The notes under the pieces are model-generated. The model was not told the origin of the DNA. It worked only from the letters and a program-made list of their open reading frames with translations, and made no database searches. 64,000 nt of DNA. It comes from DATBLE01 sp963837265. Its GTDB lineage: Bacteria; Actinomycetota; Thermoleophilia; Gaiellales; Gaiellaceae. The translations under genes were made by a program, and so were the position numbers. Where the stretch lies: assembly GCA_963837265.1 (NCBI GenBank), contig CAWIMQ010000001.1, forward strand, positions 1 through 64,000, in the 5' to 3' direction. Of the stretch, positions 57,801 through 64,000 are shown one piece after another (position 1 is the first letter of the stretch; every line of letters begins with the position of its first letter).

Positions 57801-57921
57801 AAAAGAGGAGCGTCGCGAGCTTGCGCCGTTCCGGGCCCGGCGCCGCGAGCGACACGCCGCAGCCGGAGCAGAAGCGGGCGTCGTCCGGGCTCTGCATTCC
57901 GCACTCCGGGCACGTGGGCAT
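54832..57921 (-). CDS. Zinc-ribbon class III cyclase fused to ATPase and TPR-like repeats, upstream of the precursor gene
   Basis: The 1029-residue protein has a zinc ribbon (Cys 4, 7, 18, 21), a class III cyclase domain (TLLFCDVAGSTSLG, Asp42; KFIGDAVVAVFGVP, Asp86; GDAVNVAARLEQHAG), an ATPase (VVAGEPGVGKSRLVQ at about 255-269; PLVVHLDDVHWGEPVF) and about 450 residues of helical repeats. It is a paralogue of the protein at 44126-47659. It sits 50 bases upstream of the precursor gene on the same strand. TIGR04510, as I recall, describes a cyclase in the same kind of cassette in other bacteria. Whether this one serves the peptide or is a chance neighbour is open. Confidence 0.88.
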   Translation of the reverse strand: MPTCPECGMQSPDDARFCSGCGVSLAAPGPERRKLATLLFCDVAGSTSLGERADAEAVREIMARYFDEARRTIERHGGTVEKFIGDAVVAVFGVPVAHEDDALRAVRAAAGIQAGVGGLNAELEARFGHRLSVRIGVNTGEVVAGGENARQMIVTGDAVNVAARLEQHAGPGETLLGETTRRLVDGAVETEQVEPVAAKGKSEPVPAHRLVAVHAGPAARRGRVVEIVGRRHELAALRAAFDGVAAERRARLLVVAGEPGVGKSRLVQELLDGIAGEATVLHGRCLSYGDGITYWPLRELLEDAAGIQDARSAEEALDRLAALVGQDGRGEQAAVALAQALGLAEGSASADDIAWAARELFAALALRRPLVVHLDDVHWGEPVFLDLVERAAALSSGVPILVLCVARPELLDERPGWEALRVGPLGPDESVELVERLVGRATLPGEARRRAIESSEGNPLFVEEIVSMLLDEPDLEAPPSLDALLGARLDRLPEEERAAAERGAVEGQVFHRDAVQELSDVPASVPAALSALETRDLVHQTDSHVGDAAYRFRHLLIRDAAYRGIPKRLRATLHRRYARWLERAAGSRAAEYAELFGYHLEQSYRYLAELGPVDEEARALGAEASTWLSSAGSRAFVRGDMGAAASLLRRSAELVEADVAARLELLPELARALRYSGDLPGAEAVLREAVRDSAAVGDARLEARVAVESAFLGLYTDAEADAAGAIRVAERAAAVFAALEDELGLAKSWNLVGFANWHLCRGGAMEEASERALAHMERAGDLRERWWVLTKLLDGAVFGPRPVEAAIRRCRDVLVLGEQVPSLEASASAAIAMLEAMRGNFAVARELSGRSRRIAEELGLTQWLGALGNYIGPIELLAGDLAAAERALREGYERLESLGETGVLSTTAAYLSRAIVLQGRYDDAWELAEASRRTAVRDDLCSQVVWRGTGARVLLARGAVEEAEALAREAVGLAATTDFLHLHGECLRDLAELLSATGRAGEAAEAAGRALALFERKGCSVLAERVRPA

Positions 57922-58009
57922 CGTGCAAAGGTACGCCCGAACGGGGCCGTGTCAAAGCGGGACGAGACGGGGCGCGCTCCCCACTCGGCCGTTTGACCCC
58001 GTCCGGTCC

Positions 58010-58915
58010 ATGCGATTGGATTCCCGGGTGCTCCGGACGGGCCCGGTGCTGGGCGGAATCGAGGGCGGCGGCACGAAGTGGGAGCTCGCCGTCGGCACCG
58101 GCCCGGACGACCTCCGCGCGGTCGAGACGATTCCGACGACGACGCCGGCCGAGACGATCGGCCGCGCGGTCGCCTTCTTCGAGCGGGAGGGCCCGGTCGG
58201 CGCGATCGGGATCGGCTCCTTCGGCCCGGTCGACCTCCGTCGCTCGTCGCCGACGTGGGGCCGAGTCACGACCACGCCGAAGCCCGGCTGGGCGAACACC
58301 GATGTCGCCGGAGAGGTCCGCCGCCGTCTCGCGGTGCCGGTCGCATTCGACACGGACGTCAATGCCGCGGCGCTCGGGGAGGGTCGCTGGGGCGCGGCGC
58401 AGGGGCTCGACACCTTCTGCTACGTCACGGTCGGCACCGGCATCGGCGGCGGCGGCATGGCCGGCGGGAATCTCCTCCACGGCCTCCTCCACCCCGAGCT
58501 CGGCCACATCCGGATCCCCCACGACGTCGGCGCCGACCCGTTCCCCGGTGTCTGTCCCTACCACGGCGATTGCTGGGAGGGCCTCGCGTGCGGCCCCGCG
58601 ATCGAGGCGCGCTGGGGACGGCCGCCCGAGGAGCTCGCCGGCCGCGACGACGTGTGGGCGCTCGAGGCCCGCTACCTCGCGCTCGGTCTCGTCTCCCTGA
58701 TCTGCGCCCTCTCGCCGCAGCGGATCGTCGTCGGCGGCGGCATCGGAACTGCACCGGGGCTGCTCCCACTCGTGCGGCGCGACGTCGTCCGGTTGCTGAA
58801 CGGCTACGTGGACGCGCCCGCCGTCACCGAGGAGATCGAGAGCTACATCGTCCCGCCGACGCTCGGCGGCCGCTCGGGCGTACTCGGCGCAATCGCCCTC
58901 GCGGAAGCGCTCTAG
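58010..58915 (+). CDS. ROK-family sugar kinase, fructokinase-like
   Basis: The 301-residue protein begins MRLDSRVLRTGPVLGGIEGG with the phosphate loop GGIEGGGTKWELAV. It continues IGIGSFGPVDL, FDTDVNAAALGEGRWGAAQG (catalytic Asp), VTVGTGIGGGGMAGGNLLHG and HPELGHIRI. The zinc site is CPYHGDCWEGLACGPAIEAR. The E-L-G-H and C-x-x-H-x-x-C layout matches bacterial fructokinases of the ROK class. It would phosphorylate fructose or a related hexose. It is divergent from the cyclase gene of the peptide cassette, with under 100 bases between. Confidence 0.88.
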   Translation: MRLDSRVLRTGPVLGGIEGGGTKWELAVGTGPDDLRAVETIPTTTPAETIGRAVAFFEREGPVGAIGIGSFGPVDLRRSSPTWGRVTTTPKPGWANTDVAGEVRRRLAVPVAFDTDVNAAALGEGRWGAAQGLDTFCYVTVGTGIGGGGMAGGNLLHGLLHPELGHIRIPHDVGADPFPGVCPYHGDCWEGLACGPAIEARWGRPPEELAGRDDVWALEARYLALGLVSLICALSPQRIVVGGGIGTAPGLLPLVRRDVVRLLNGYVDAPAVTEEIESYIVPPTLGGRSGVLGAIALAEAL

Positions 58916-58979
58916 ATTCGTAATCGTCACGGTCTCGGCACAGACTCGGCGCCGCCGTTGCCTACCGTGGTCTCAGGTC

Positions 58980-59065
58980 GGAGGGTAGACGCTCCAGGGT
59001 GGAACACACGGTTGAGACCTGTGTGTCCGGCCACTCCGGATCGGGTTCGAGTCCCGCGCCCTCCG
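58980..59065 (+). tRNA. Unusual tRNA-like gene, anticodon GAG (Leu)
   Basis: 86 nt can be folded with acceptor GGAGGGT/GCCCTCC, anticodon stem CACGG/CTGTG around the loop TTGAGAC (anticodon GAG), a variable arm TCCGG-CCACT-CCGGA and a T-arm CGGG-TTCGAGT-CCCG. The D-arm is odd: a 4-bp stem TCCA/TGGA with a 3-base loop, no U8 and no AGC...GC pattern. The anticodon helix can extend to 8 bp. The T-stem has four good pairs and the discriminator is G, not the A usual for Leu. The outer flank also pairs (GGTC/GACC). It could be a selC-like or allo-tRNA-type molecule, or a decaying tRNA-Leu. Confidence 0.5.
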
Positions 59066-59120
59066 ACCCACCAGCGCTATCATCGAGGCTGGTCTCAGCC
59101 GTGTGCGGGCGTGGCCCGCG

Positions 59121-59430
59121 TCAACCTCGGCGGCCCGCCTCGGCGGGCCGCCGGTTTGTACCCTCGAACCTGGCACCGCTCGCGCGCGTCGCTTCGACCG
59201 CCGCCTCCGACTGATCGACACAGACGACCTCCGGAGCCGTGAGAAGCGCGGCAATGCCGCCGTCGCCACACCCAGCGTCGAGGACACGATGAGGTCTCGC
59301 CTCGGCGATCGCCGCCAGTAGGACTTCGAGCTCGCCCACGTCCCGGAGCCGGCCGGTTCGGTCGAGGCGCCTTCGTTCCAGGCGGTCGAGCGACGCGTAC
59401 TCGCGCGAGACGAGGCTCGGATCGCTGGGC
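59121..59430 (-). pseudogene. Truncated SAM-dependent methyltransferase
   Basis: The minus-strand frame reads REYASLDRLERRRLDRTGRL, ELEVLLAAIAEARPHRVLDA, then GCGDGGIAALLTAPEVVCVD and EAAVEATRASGARFEGT, the N-terminal half of a class I methyltransferase (motif I LDAGCGDG, motif II VCVDQS). Then it enters the terminator hairpin at 59128-59153 and stops. The rest of the domain (about 120 residues) is missing, and no good ATG lies before the domain; the GTG at 59339 is inside it. It looks like a 3'-truncated relic directly after uvrB. Confidence 0.65.
59128..59153 (+). terminator. Rho-independent terminator after the tRNA-like gene
   Basis: CGGCGGCCCGCC-TC-GGCGGGCCGCCG is a perfect 12-bp stem followed by GTTTGTA on the plus strand, about 60 bases past the tRNA-like gene. 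The T-rich tail fits termination of plus-strand transcription. Confidence 0.7.
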
Positions 59431-59442
59431 CGTAGGACACGC

Positions 59443-61440
59443 TCAGGCCGTCACGGCCAGCAGCTCCCGGCGCAGCTCCTTGATCTCGTCGCGCAGCTTC
59501 GCCGCGTACTCGAAGCGGAGCTCCTCGGCGGCGGCGAACATCTCCTCCTCGAGCTCGACGATCAGGCGCTCGATCTCGTCGGTCTGCATTCCCTCCACCT
59601 CGCGCTTGCCCCGGCGGCGGCGCGACGGGACGGTCGGCGACTCGAGCATCAGGAACTCGGCGATGTCGGAGACGCCCTTGTGGATCGACTCGGGCGTGAT
59701 CCCGTTCTCCTCGTTGTAGGCGAGCTGCTTCTCGCGCCGGCGGTTCGTCTCCTCGAGCGCGCCCTGGATCGCCTCGGTCTGCTTGTCCGCGTACAGGAGC
59801 ACCTTCCCGTTCACGTTGCGGGCGGCGCGGCCGATCGTCTGGACGAGCGCCGTCTTGCCGCGCAGGAAGCCCTCCTTGTCGGCGTCGAGGATCGCGACCA
59901 GCGACACCTCCGGCAGGTCGAGCCCCTCGCGCAGGAGGTTGACGCCGACGAGGACGTCGTACTCGCCGAGCCGGAGCTCGCGGATGATCTGGATCCGCTC
60001 GAGCGTGTCGATCTCGGAGTGCAGGTAGCGGGCCTTCACGCCGGCCTCGAGCAGGTAGTCGGTCAGGTCCTCGGCCATCTTCTTCGTCAGCGTGGTGACG
60101 AGGACGCGCTCGCCGGCCTCCTCGCGCCGGCGGATCTCGTTCAGCAGGTCGTCGATCTGGTTCTTCGTCGCCCGCAGCTCGACCTCCGGGTCGACGATGT
60201 AGGTCGGCCGGATCAGCTGCTCGGCGATCACCTTCGAGTGGCGCAGCTCGAAGGGCCCCGGCGTCGCGGAGATGAACACGAGTTGCGGCACGCGGGCGAC
60301 GAACTCGTCGAAGCGGAGCGGCCGGTTGTCGAGCGCCGACGGCAGCCGGAACCCGAAGTCGACGAGCGTCTGCTTGCGCGAGCGGTCGCCCTCGTACATC
60401 CCGCCGAGCTGCGGGACGGTCTGGTGCGACTCGTCGACGAAGACGACGAGGTCGTCCGGGAAGTAGTCGAGCAGCGTGAAGGGATGCGAGCCGGGCGGCC
60501 GCCCCTCCAGGTGGCGCGAGTAGTTCTCGATCCCGGAGCAGAACCCGAGCTCCTGCATCATCTCCAGGTCGTACTCGGTGCGCTGGCGCAGCCGGTGCGC
60601 CTCGAGCAGCTTGCCCTGCTCCTCGAAGCCTCTCACCTGCTCCTCCAGCTCGTGCCGGATGTCCTCGACCGCCCGCTGGACCGTCGGGGTCGAGGTCACG
60701 TACTCGGTCGCGGGCCAGACCACGAGGTTGTCGAGCCGCGCGTAGATCTCGCCGGTGAGCGGGTCGAAGTGCGAGATCGACTCGACCTCGTCGCCGAAGA
60801 ACGAGACCCGGTAGGCGGTCTCCGCGTTCGCCGGTTGCACCTCGACGACGTCTCCCTTGACCCGGAAGCGTCCGCGTGCGAGCACGGCGTCGTTGCGCGC
60901 GTACTGGCTCTCGATCAGCATCCGCAGCACCTCGTCGCGGTCGATCGTCTCGCCGACCGCGAGGATCAGCACCCGGCCGCGCCACTCCTCCGGCGAGCCG
61001 AGGCCGTAGATGCACGAGACCGAGGCGACGACGACGACGTCGCGGCGGGTGAAGAGCGCGGAGGTCGCCGCCAGCCGGAGCCTCGAGATGTCGTCGTTCC
61101 GGGAGGAGTCCTTCTCGATGTACAGGTCGGCCTGCGGGACGTACGCCTCCGGCTGGTAGTAGTCGTAGTACGAGACGAAGTACTCGACCGCGTTGTCCGG
61201 GAAGAACTCGCGGAACTCGTTGCAGAGCTGCGCCGCCAGCGTCTTGTTGTGCGCGATCACGAGCGCCGGCCGGCCGACCTCCTCGATGATCCAGGCCATC
61301 GTCGCCGTCTTGCCCGTGCCGGTCGCGCCGAGCAGGGTCTGGTAGCGCTCCCCGCCCCGGATCGAGGCGGCGAGCTCGGCGATCGCCTGCGGCTGGTCGC
61401 CCGTCGGCCTGTACCCGTCTGAGGTCTTGAACGCCGGCAC
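59443..61440 (-). CDS. uvrB: Excinuclease ABC subunit B
   Basis: The 665-residue protein from the GTG at 61440 begins VPAFKTSDGYRPTGDQPQAI. It has Walker A LLGATGTGKTATMAWII, the beta-hairpin region VSYYDYYQPEAYVPQADLYI, VVFVDESHQTVPQLGGMYEG, motif V/VI GVNLLREGLDLPEVSLVAIL and QTIGRAARNVNGKVLLYADK, and a C-terminal UvrC-binding segment (EEEMFAAAEELRFEYAAKLR). It loads at damage with UvrA. A longer frame upstream overlaps pabC and is not used. A methyltransferase relic follows. Confidence 0.97.
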   Translation of the reverse strand: MPAFKTSDGYRPTGDQPQAIAELAASIRGGERYQTLLGATGTGKTATMAWIIEEVGRPALVIAHNKTLAAQLCNEFREFFPDNAVEYFVSYYDYYQPEAYVPQADLYIEKDSSRNDDISRLRLAATSALFTRRDVVVVASVSCIYGLGSPEEWRGRVLILAVGETIDRDEVLRMLIESQYARNDAVLARGRFRVKGDVVEVQPANAETAYRVSFFGDEVESISHFDPLTGEIYARLDNLVVWPATEYVTSTPTVQRAVEDIRHELEEQVRGFEEQGKLLEAHRLRQRTEYDLEMMQELGFCSGIENYSRHLEGRPPGSHPFTLLDYFPDDLVVFVDESHQTVPQLGGMYEGDRSRKQTLVDFGFRLPSALDNRPLRFDEFVARVPQLVFISATPGPFELRHSKVIAEQLIRPTYIVDPEVELRATKNQIDDLLNEIRRREEAGERVLVTTLTKKMAEDLTDYLLEAGVKARYLHSEIDTLERIQIIRELRLGEYDVLVGVNLLREGLDLPEVSLVAILDADKEGFLRGKTALVQTIGRAARNVNGKVLLYADKQTEAIQGALEETNRRREKQLAYNEENGITPESIHKGVSDIAEFLMLESPTVPSRRRRGKREVEGMQTDEIERLIVELEEEMFAAAEELRFEYAAKLRDEIKELRRELLAVTA

Positions 61441-61484
61441 CGCGACACAAGGTACCGGGACGGCAACCTCCGCCCGCACGCCGG

Positions 61485-62312
61485 CTAGCCGGATGCGGCG
61501 ACGTCGCGGAGCGCCGCCTGCAGCGCCGCCGCCGCCGGCCCGCGCTCGAACCGCGCCTCGTCCAGCGCCGCGACCGGCATCACCTCCCGTACCGAGGACG
61601 AGGTGAAGACCTCGTCCGCCGCGAGCACGTCCGCGAGCGGGTACTCGCCCTCCTCGACCCCGTAGCCGGCGGCCGGCGCCGCCTCGATCAGCACCCCGCG
61701 CGTCACTCCGGCGAGGACGCCGAGGTCGAGCGCAGGCGTGTGAAGCGTCGAGCCGCGGCGCCACCACAGGTTCGTGACCGGGCCCTCGAGCACGACGCCG
61801 TCGTCCGTGACGAAGACCGCGTCGTCCGCGCCGCGGGCGCGCGCCTCCGCCCCCGCCGCCATGTTGACCGCGTAGCTCGTCGACTTGACGCCGCCGAGGA
61901 GCCACGGCGCCTCTGCGCGAACGCCGAGCAGGGAGATCAGCGTGATCCCCCGGGCCCGCCGCTCCTCGAGGTCGGGCGGCAGCGTGCTGACGAGCGCGAG
62001 GGCGAGCGGCTGCCCGGCTCCCTCGCGGCCGGGCGTCAGGTAGAGCCGGAGGACGGTGTCGGTCTCGCCGGCGCCCGCGAGCGCCCCGGCGGCGAGCTCC
62101 TCGAGCCCGCCGGGCCAGGGAATCGCCAGGCGCTCGGCGGAGGCGCGCATGCGGTCCAGGTGCTCGGCGAGCCGGAACGGCCGCCCGCCGTAGACGCGGA
62201 GCGTCTCGAACGCCGCCCGCCCGCGGAGGAGCGCCTCGTCGTCGGCGGGCAGGACCGGCTCGCCGGGGGGGACGAGCCCGCGCCCGGCGACCGCCACCGC
62301 GAGCAGGCTCAT
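61485..62312 (-). CDS. pabC: Aminodeoxychorismate lyase-like class IV aminotransferase
   Basis: The 275-residue protein reads EALLRGRAAFETLRVYGGRP, RLAEHLDRMRASAERLAI, ITLISLLGVRAEAPWLLGGV, KSTSYAVNMAAGAEARARGA (PLP Lys), DDAVFVTDDGVVLEGPVTNL and FTSSSVREVMPVAAL. These are class IV PLP signatures. Adjacent pabB makes aminodeoxychorismate lyase, for p-aminobenzoate in folate synthesis, more likely than branched-chain aminotransferase. The ATG overlaps the pabB stop (ATGA). Confidence 0.88.
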   Translation of the reverse strand: MSLLAVAVAGRGLVPPGEPVLPADDEALLRGRAAFETLRVYGGRPFRLAEHLDRMRASAERLAIPWPGGLEELAAGALAGAGETDTVLRLYLTPGREGAGQPLALALVSTLPPDLEERRARGITLISLLGVRAEAPWLLGGVKSTSYAVNMAAGAEARARGADDAVFVTDDGVVLEGPVTNLWWRRGSTLHTPALDLGVLAGVTRGVLIEAAPAAGYGVEEGEYPLADVLAADEVFTSSSVREVMPVAALDEARFERGPAAAALQAALRDVAASG

Positions 62313-63493
62313 GGATGAGCCTCGACGGTCTTCGAGTGGTTTCCGTCGCCGCGACCGACATGGCGATCCGTAGGCCGTGAGAACGCCGGTGTCGGGGAAG
62401 GGCGCTCACGGGGGAAACCGGCTGTCTCCCCCGTGCGAGCGAGCTCGCGCGAAGCGCGGCGAGCGACGAGCGGGGCGCCGATGGCCGCGAGGAGCGGGCG
62501 CGCCTTGACGAGGGATTCCTCGATCTCCTCCTCCGGATCGGAGTCCCAGACGATGCCGCCCCCCACCCAGAGATGGATGCGTCCCCCGGCGACCGCGAAG
62601 GTGCGGATCGTCAGGGCGAGGTCGAGATCGCCGTTCGGCCAGATGCGGCCGACCGCGCCCATCGACGCGCCGCGGCCGACCGGCTCGAGGGCGGCGATGT
62701 GGTCGATCGCCGCGATCTTCGGCGCGCCGGTCACGGAGCCGCCCGGAAACACCGCCGCCAGCAGCTCGGCCAGGCCGACGTCCTCGCGCAGGCGCCCCTC
62801 GACGGTCGAGACCATGTGGGCGACCCCGGCCAGCTCGTGCTCGGCCATCAGCACGGGCCAGCGCACGCTGCCCGGCTCGCAGACACGCGAGAGGTCGTTC
62901 CGCTCGAGGTCGACGATCATGACGTGCTCGGCCGCGTCCTTGGCCGACGAGACGAGATCGGCTGAGGAGCCGAGCGGCCGCGTCCCCTTGATCGGCTTCG
63001 TCCAGACCCGCCGTCCACGCCGGGACAGAAAGAGCTCCGGAGAGGCGGAGACGACCGTCCAGCCCTCGCCGACGAGCGGGGCAGGCTCGAGCGGACGGAG
63101 GGGCGCGAGCGCGGAGGCGAGCCCGCCCGGATCGCCCCGGAACGGCGCGGAAAGGTGCTGGACGAGGTTCACCTGGTAGACGTCGCCGCGCGCGATCGCC
63201 TCCCGGACGGCCTCGACCGCGGCCGCGTAGCCCTCGTCGCGCCAGGTCCGCTCCCACTCGCCGACCACGAAGGCGCCGGGTGACGGCCGCGGCTCCCGGG
63301 CGGGCCTGATCCGGACCGCGGCCGGCGGGAGCGGGCAGGGCTCGGCAGGCCCCGGGCCCGCCGTCCGCCGGAGCGACCGGGAAAGGCCGTACCCGAGGTA
63401 GACGTCGGCGACGAGCCCTGCGCCTCCGCCCTCGAGGAACCCGGCCGCGCGCAGCTCCCGCTCGACCTCCGCCAGGGAGCCAAGCGCCCTCAT
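62309..63493 (-). CDS. pabB: Aminodeoxychorismate synthase component I
   Basis: The 394-residue protein has the chorismate-binding core: AIARGDVYQVNLVQHLSAPF, ASPELFLSRRGRRVWTKPIK, GTRPLGSSADLVSSAKDAAE, HVMIVDLERNDLSRVCEPGS, AVFPGGSVTGAPKIAAIDHI and DSDPEEEIEESLVKARPLLA. The PIKGT segment has the Lys diagnostic of PabB rather than anthranilate synthase. The last 45 residues (ARTGETAGFPRERPSPTPAF and on) run through a hairpin repeat and look acquired. No pabA-type glutaminase is in the window. It is divergent from a secreted protein gene, 23 bases away. Confidence 0.9.
   Translation of the reverse strand: MRALGSLAEVERELRAAGFLEGGGAGLVADVYLGYGLSRSLRRTAGPGPAEPCPLPPAAVRIRPAREPRPSPGAFVVGEWERTWRDEGYAAAVEAVREAIARGDVYQVNLVQHLSAPFRGDPGGLASALAPLRPLEPAPLVGEGWTVVSASPELFLSRRGRRVWTKPIKGTRPLGSSADLVSSAKDAAEHVMIVDLERNDLSRVCEPGSVRWPVLMAEHELAGVAHMVSTVEGRLREDVGLAELLAAVFPGGSVTGAPKIAAIDHIAALEPVGRGASMGAVGRIWPNGDLDLALTIRTFAVAGGRIHLWVGGGIVWDSDPEEEIEESLVKARPLLAAIGAPLVARRASRELARTGETAGFPRERPSPTPAFSRPTDRHVGRGDGNHSKTVEAHP
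62407..62435. repeat. Hairpin inside the 3' end of pabB
   Basis: CACGGGGGA...TCCCCCGTG (arms 62407-62415 and 62427-62435) encloses AACCGGCTGTC. The flank CGAGCGAGCTCGCGCGAAGC is similar in composition to the head of the dispersed hairpin element, but it is not a clear copy. Confidence 0.45.
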
Positions 63494-63516
63494 GGGCCTA
63501 CGCTAACGTCTGGCCC

Positions 63517-64000
63517 GTGAGGGCGGTCGTCCTCCTGCTCGGCGCGCTCGCGCTGGCACCGCTCGCGCGCGGCGGCGACGTCTCGATCGAGATCTCCGCG
63601 ACGACGTTCTCCCCGGGCACGGGCCCGTTGACGATCACGGCGCAGGTCGGCCACGCGGCGCTCGTCGGCGTACGGCTCGCGGGCCTCGGCGGACGGCCGC
63701 TCGGCTGGCTCGACCCGCCGGCGAGACGCACGCAGGTCTTGGTGGACTGGGACGGAACGCTCGGCGGTCGCCGCGTGCACGACGGCTACTACCGGGTGGA
63801 GCTCGTCTCCGCCGGCCGCGTGATCGCCGACGCCCGCTTTCGGCTCGACGCCACGCCCGCGCGGCTCGACCGCCTGCGGATCTCGAACGGCTCGTCGCCG
63901 TTCGCCGGCGACGGCCCGCTGCTCACCACCGTCAGCCCGAACGGCGACCACTTCCGCGACTACGCCCGGATCCGGTTCGACCTGAGCGAGCCGGCCGCGG
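63517..64000 (+). CDS. Secreted protein with FlgD/Ig-like repeats (cut by window edge)
   Basis: The GTG at 63517 opens a frame with a signal peptide (VRAVVLLLGALALAPLARGG), then beta-rich sequence: VSIEISATTFSPGTGPLTIT, VLVDWDGTLGGRRVHDGYYR, VELVSAGRVIADARFRLDA, and a second unit TVSPNGDHFRDYARIRFDLS. The W-D-G and D-G-x-Y-R-V spacing resembles FlgD-type Ig domains, and the N-G-D-x-F-R-D element is typical of repeat units in secreted proteins. The rest lies outside the window. Function is not predictable. Confidence 0.75.
   Translation, partial: MRAVVLLLGALALAPLARGGDVSIEISATTFSPGTGPLTITAQVGHAALVGVRLAGLGGRPLGWLDPPARRTQVLVDWDGTLGGRRVHDGYYRVELVSAGRVIADARFRLDATPARLDRLRISNGSSPFAGDGPLLTTVSPNGDHFRDYARIRFDLSEPAA

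Noticed and set aside
54832..57921. Firm assignment of the cyclase to the TIGR04510 family
   Set aside because: The window has two close paralogues outside any cassette, and the family match is from memory; kept as inference only.
58980..59065. Calling this a tRNA-Sec
   Set aside because: The anticodon loop has GAG, not TCA, and the acceptor stem is not clearly 8 bp; only the D-arm style is similar.

Overview
The window is GC-rich and reads like a chromosome segment of an actinobacterium. The combination of a Rex repressor, a deazaflavin (F420)-type reductase, an Eis-like acetyltransferase, several cyclase-ATPase-TPR proteins and the small-gene set of an actinobacterial integrative element suggests the class Thermoleophilia (Gaiella/Solirubrobacter relatives). 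That placement is inferred from gene content; no rRNA is present.

Region 1 (1-7976) is a decayed integrative element whose right end abuts the 3' end of a tRNA-Val(GAC) gene. It holds the 5' part of a type I restriction HsdR gene with an unknown partner gene, four small element genes, a frameshifted phage-type adenine methylase, a heavily frameshifted conjugative coupling protein, an ImmA/IrrE protease remnant and a large serine recombinase. The recombinase is split in two because about 1.2 kb has been inverted inside the element.

Region 2 (8.1-34.5 kb) is housekeeping and transport: a cyclase-ATPase regulator, pcrA with an Eis-like gene, cinA, a btuFCD vitamin B12 importer under a cobalamin riboswitch, a PQQ-type sugar dehydrogenase, two TrkA-type proteins beside two APC permease-UspA fusions, a proton-pumping pyrophosphatase, a YbdK-type ligase, a glycosyltransferase, a glutaredoxin-like gene with rex, and glutamate dehydrogenase.

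Region 3 (34.5-44 kb) is a tightly overlapping minus-strand run (fmdB-like, uracil-DNA glycosylase, tsaE, tsaB, rimI, tsaD, subtilase). It faces a plus-strand pantothenate operon (DUF2520 protein, panC, panB).

Region 4 (44-64 kb) has a second large cyclase-ATPase, uvrA, an AI-2E-family membrane protein and a metallophosphoesterase. Next comes a minus-strand trio that looks like an uncharacterised peptide-modification (RiPP) cassette: cyclase-ATPase-TPR protein, a 106-residue precursor with a nitrile-hydratase-like leader and a proline/glutamate-rich tail, and a SagB-like dehydrogenase. After it come a ROK sugar kinase, an odd tRNA-like gene with anticodon GAG, a truncated methyltransferase, uvrB, pabC and pabB.

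Several short dispersed repeats occupy the intergenic spaces: a GGGGTCTGACCCC palindrome (3 copies), a roughly 70-bp hairpin element (2 full copies, 1 partial), a GTGCC-N-GGCAC palindrome (5 copies), and a 50-bp tandem repeat. The main prediction for follow-up is the peptide cassette at 53.3-57.9 kb.
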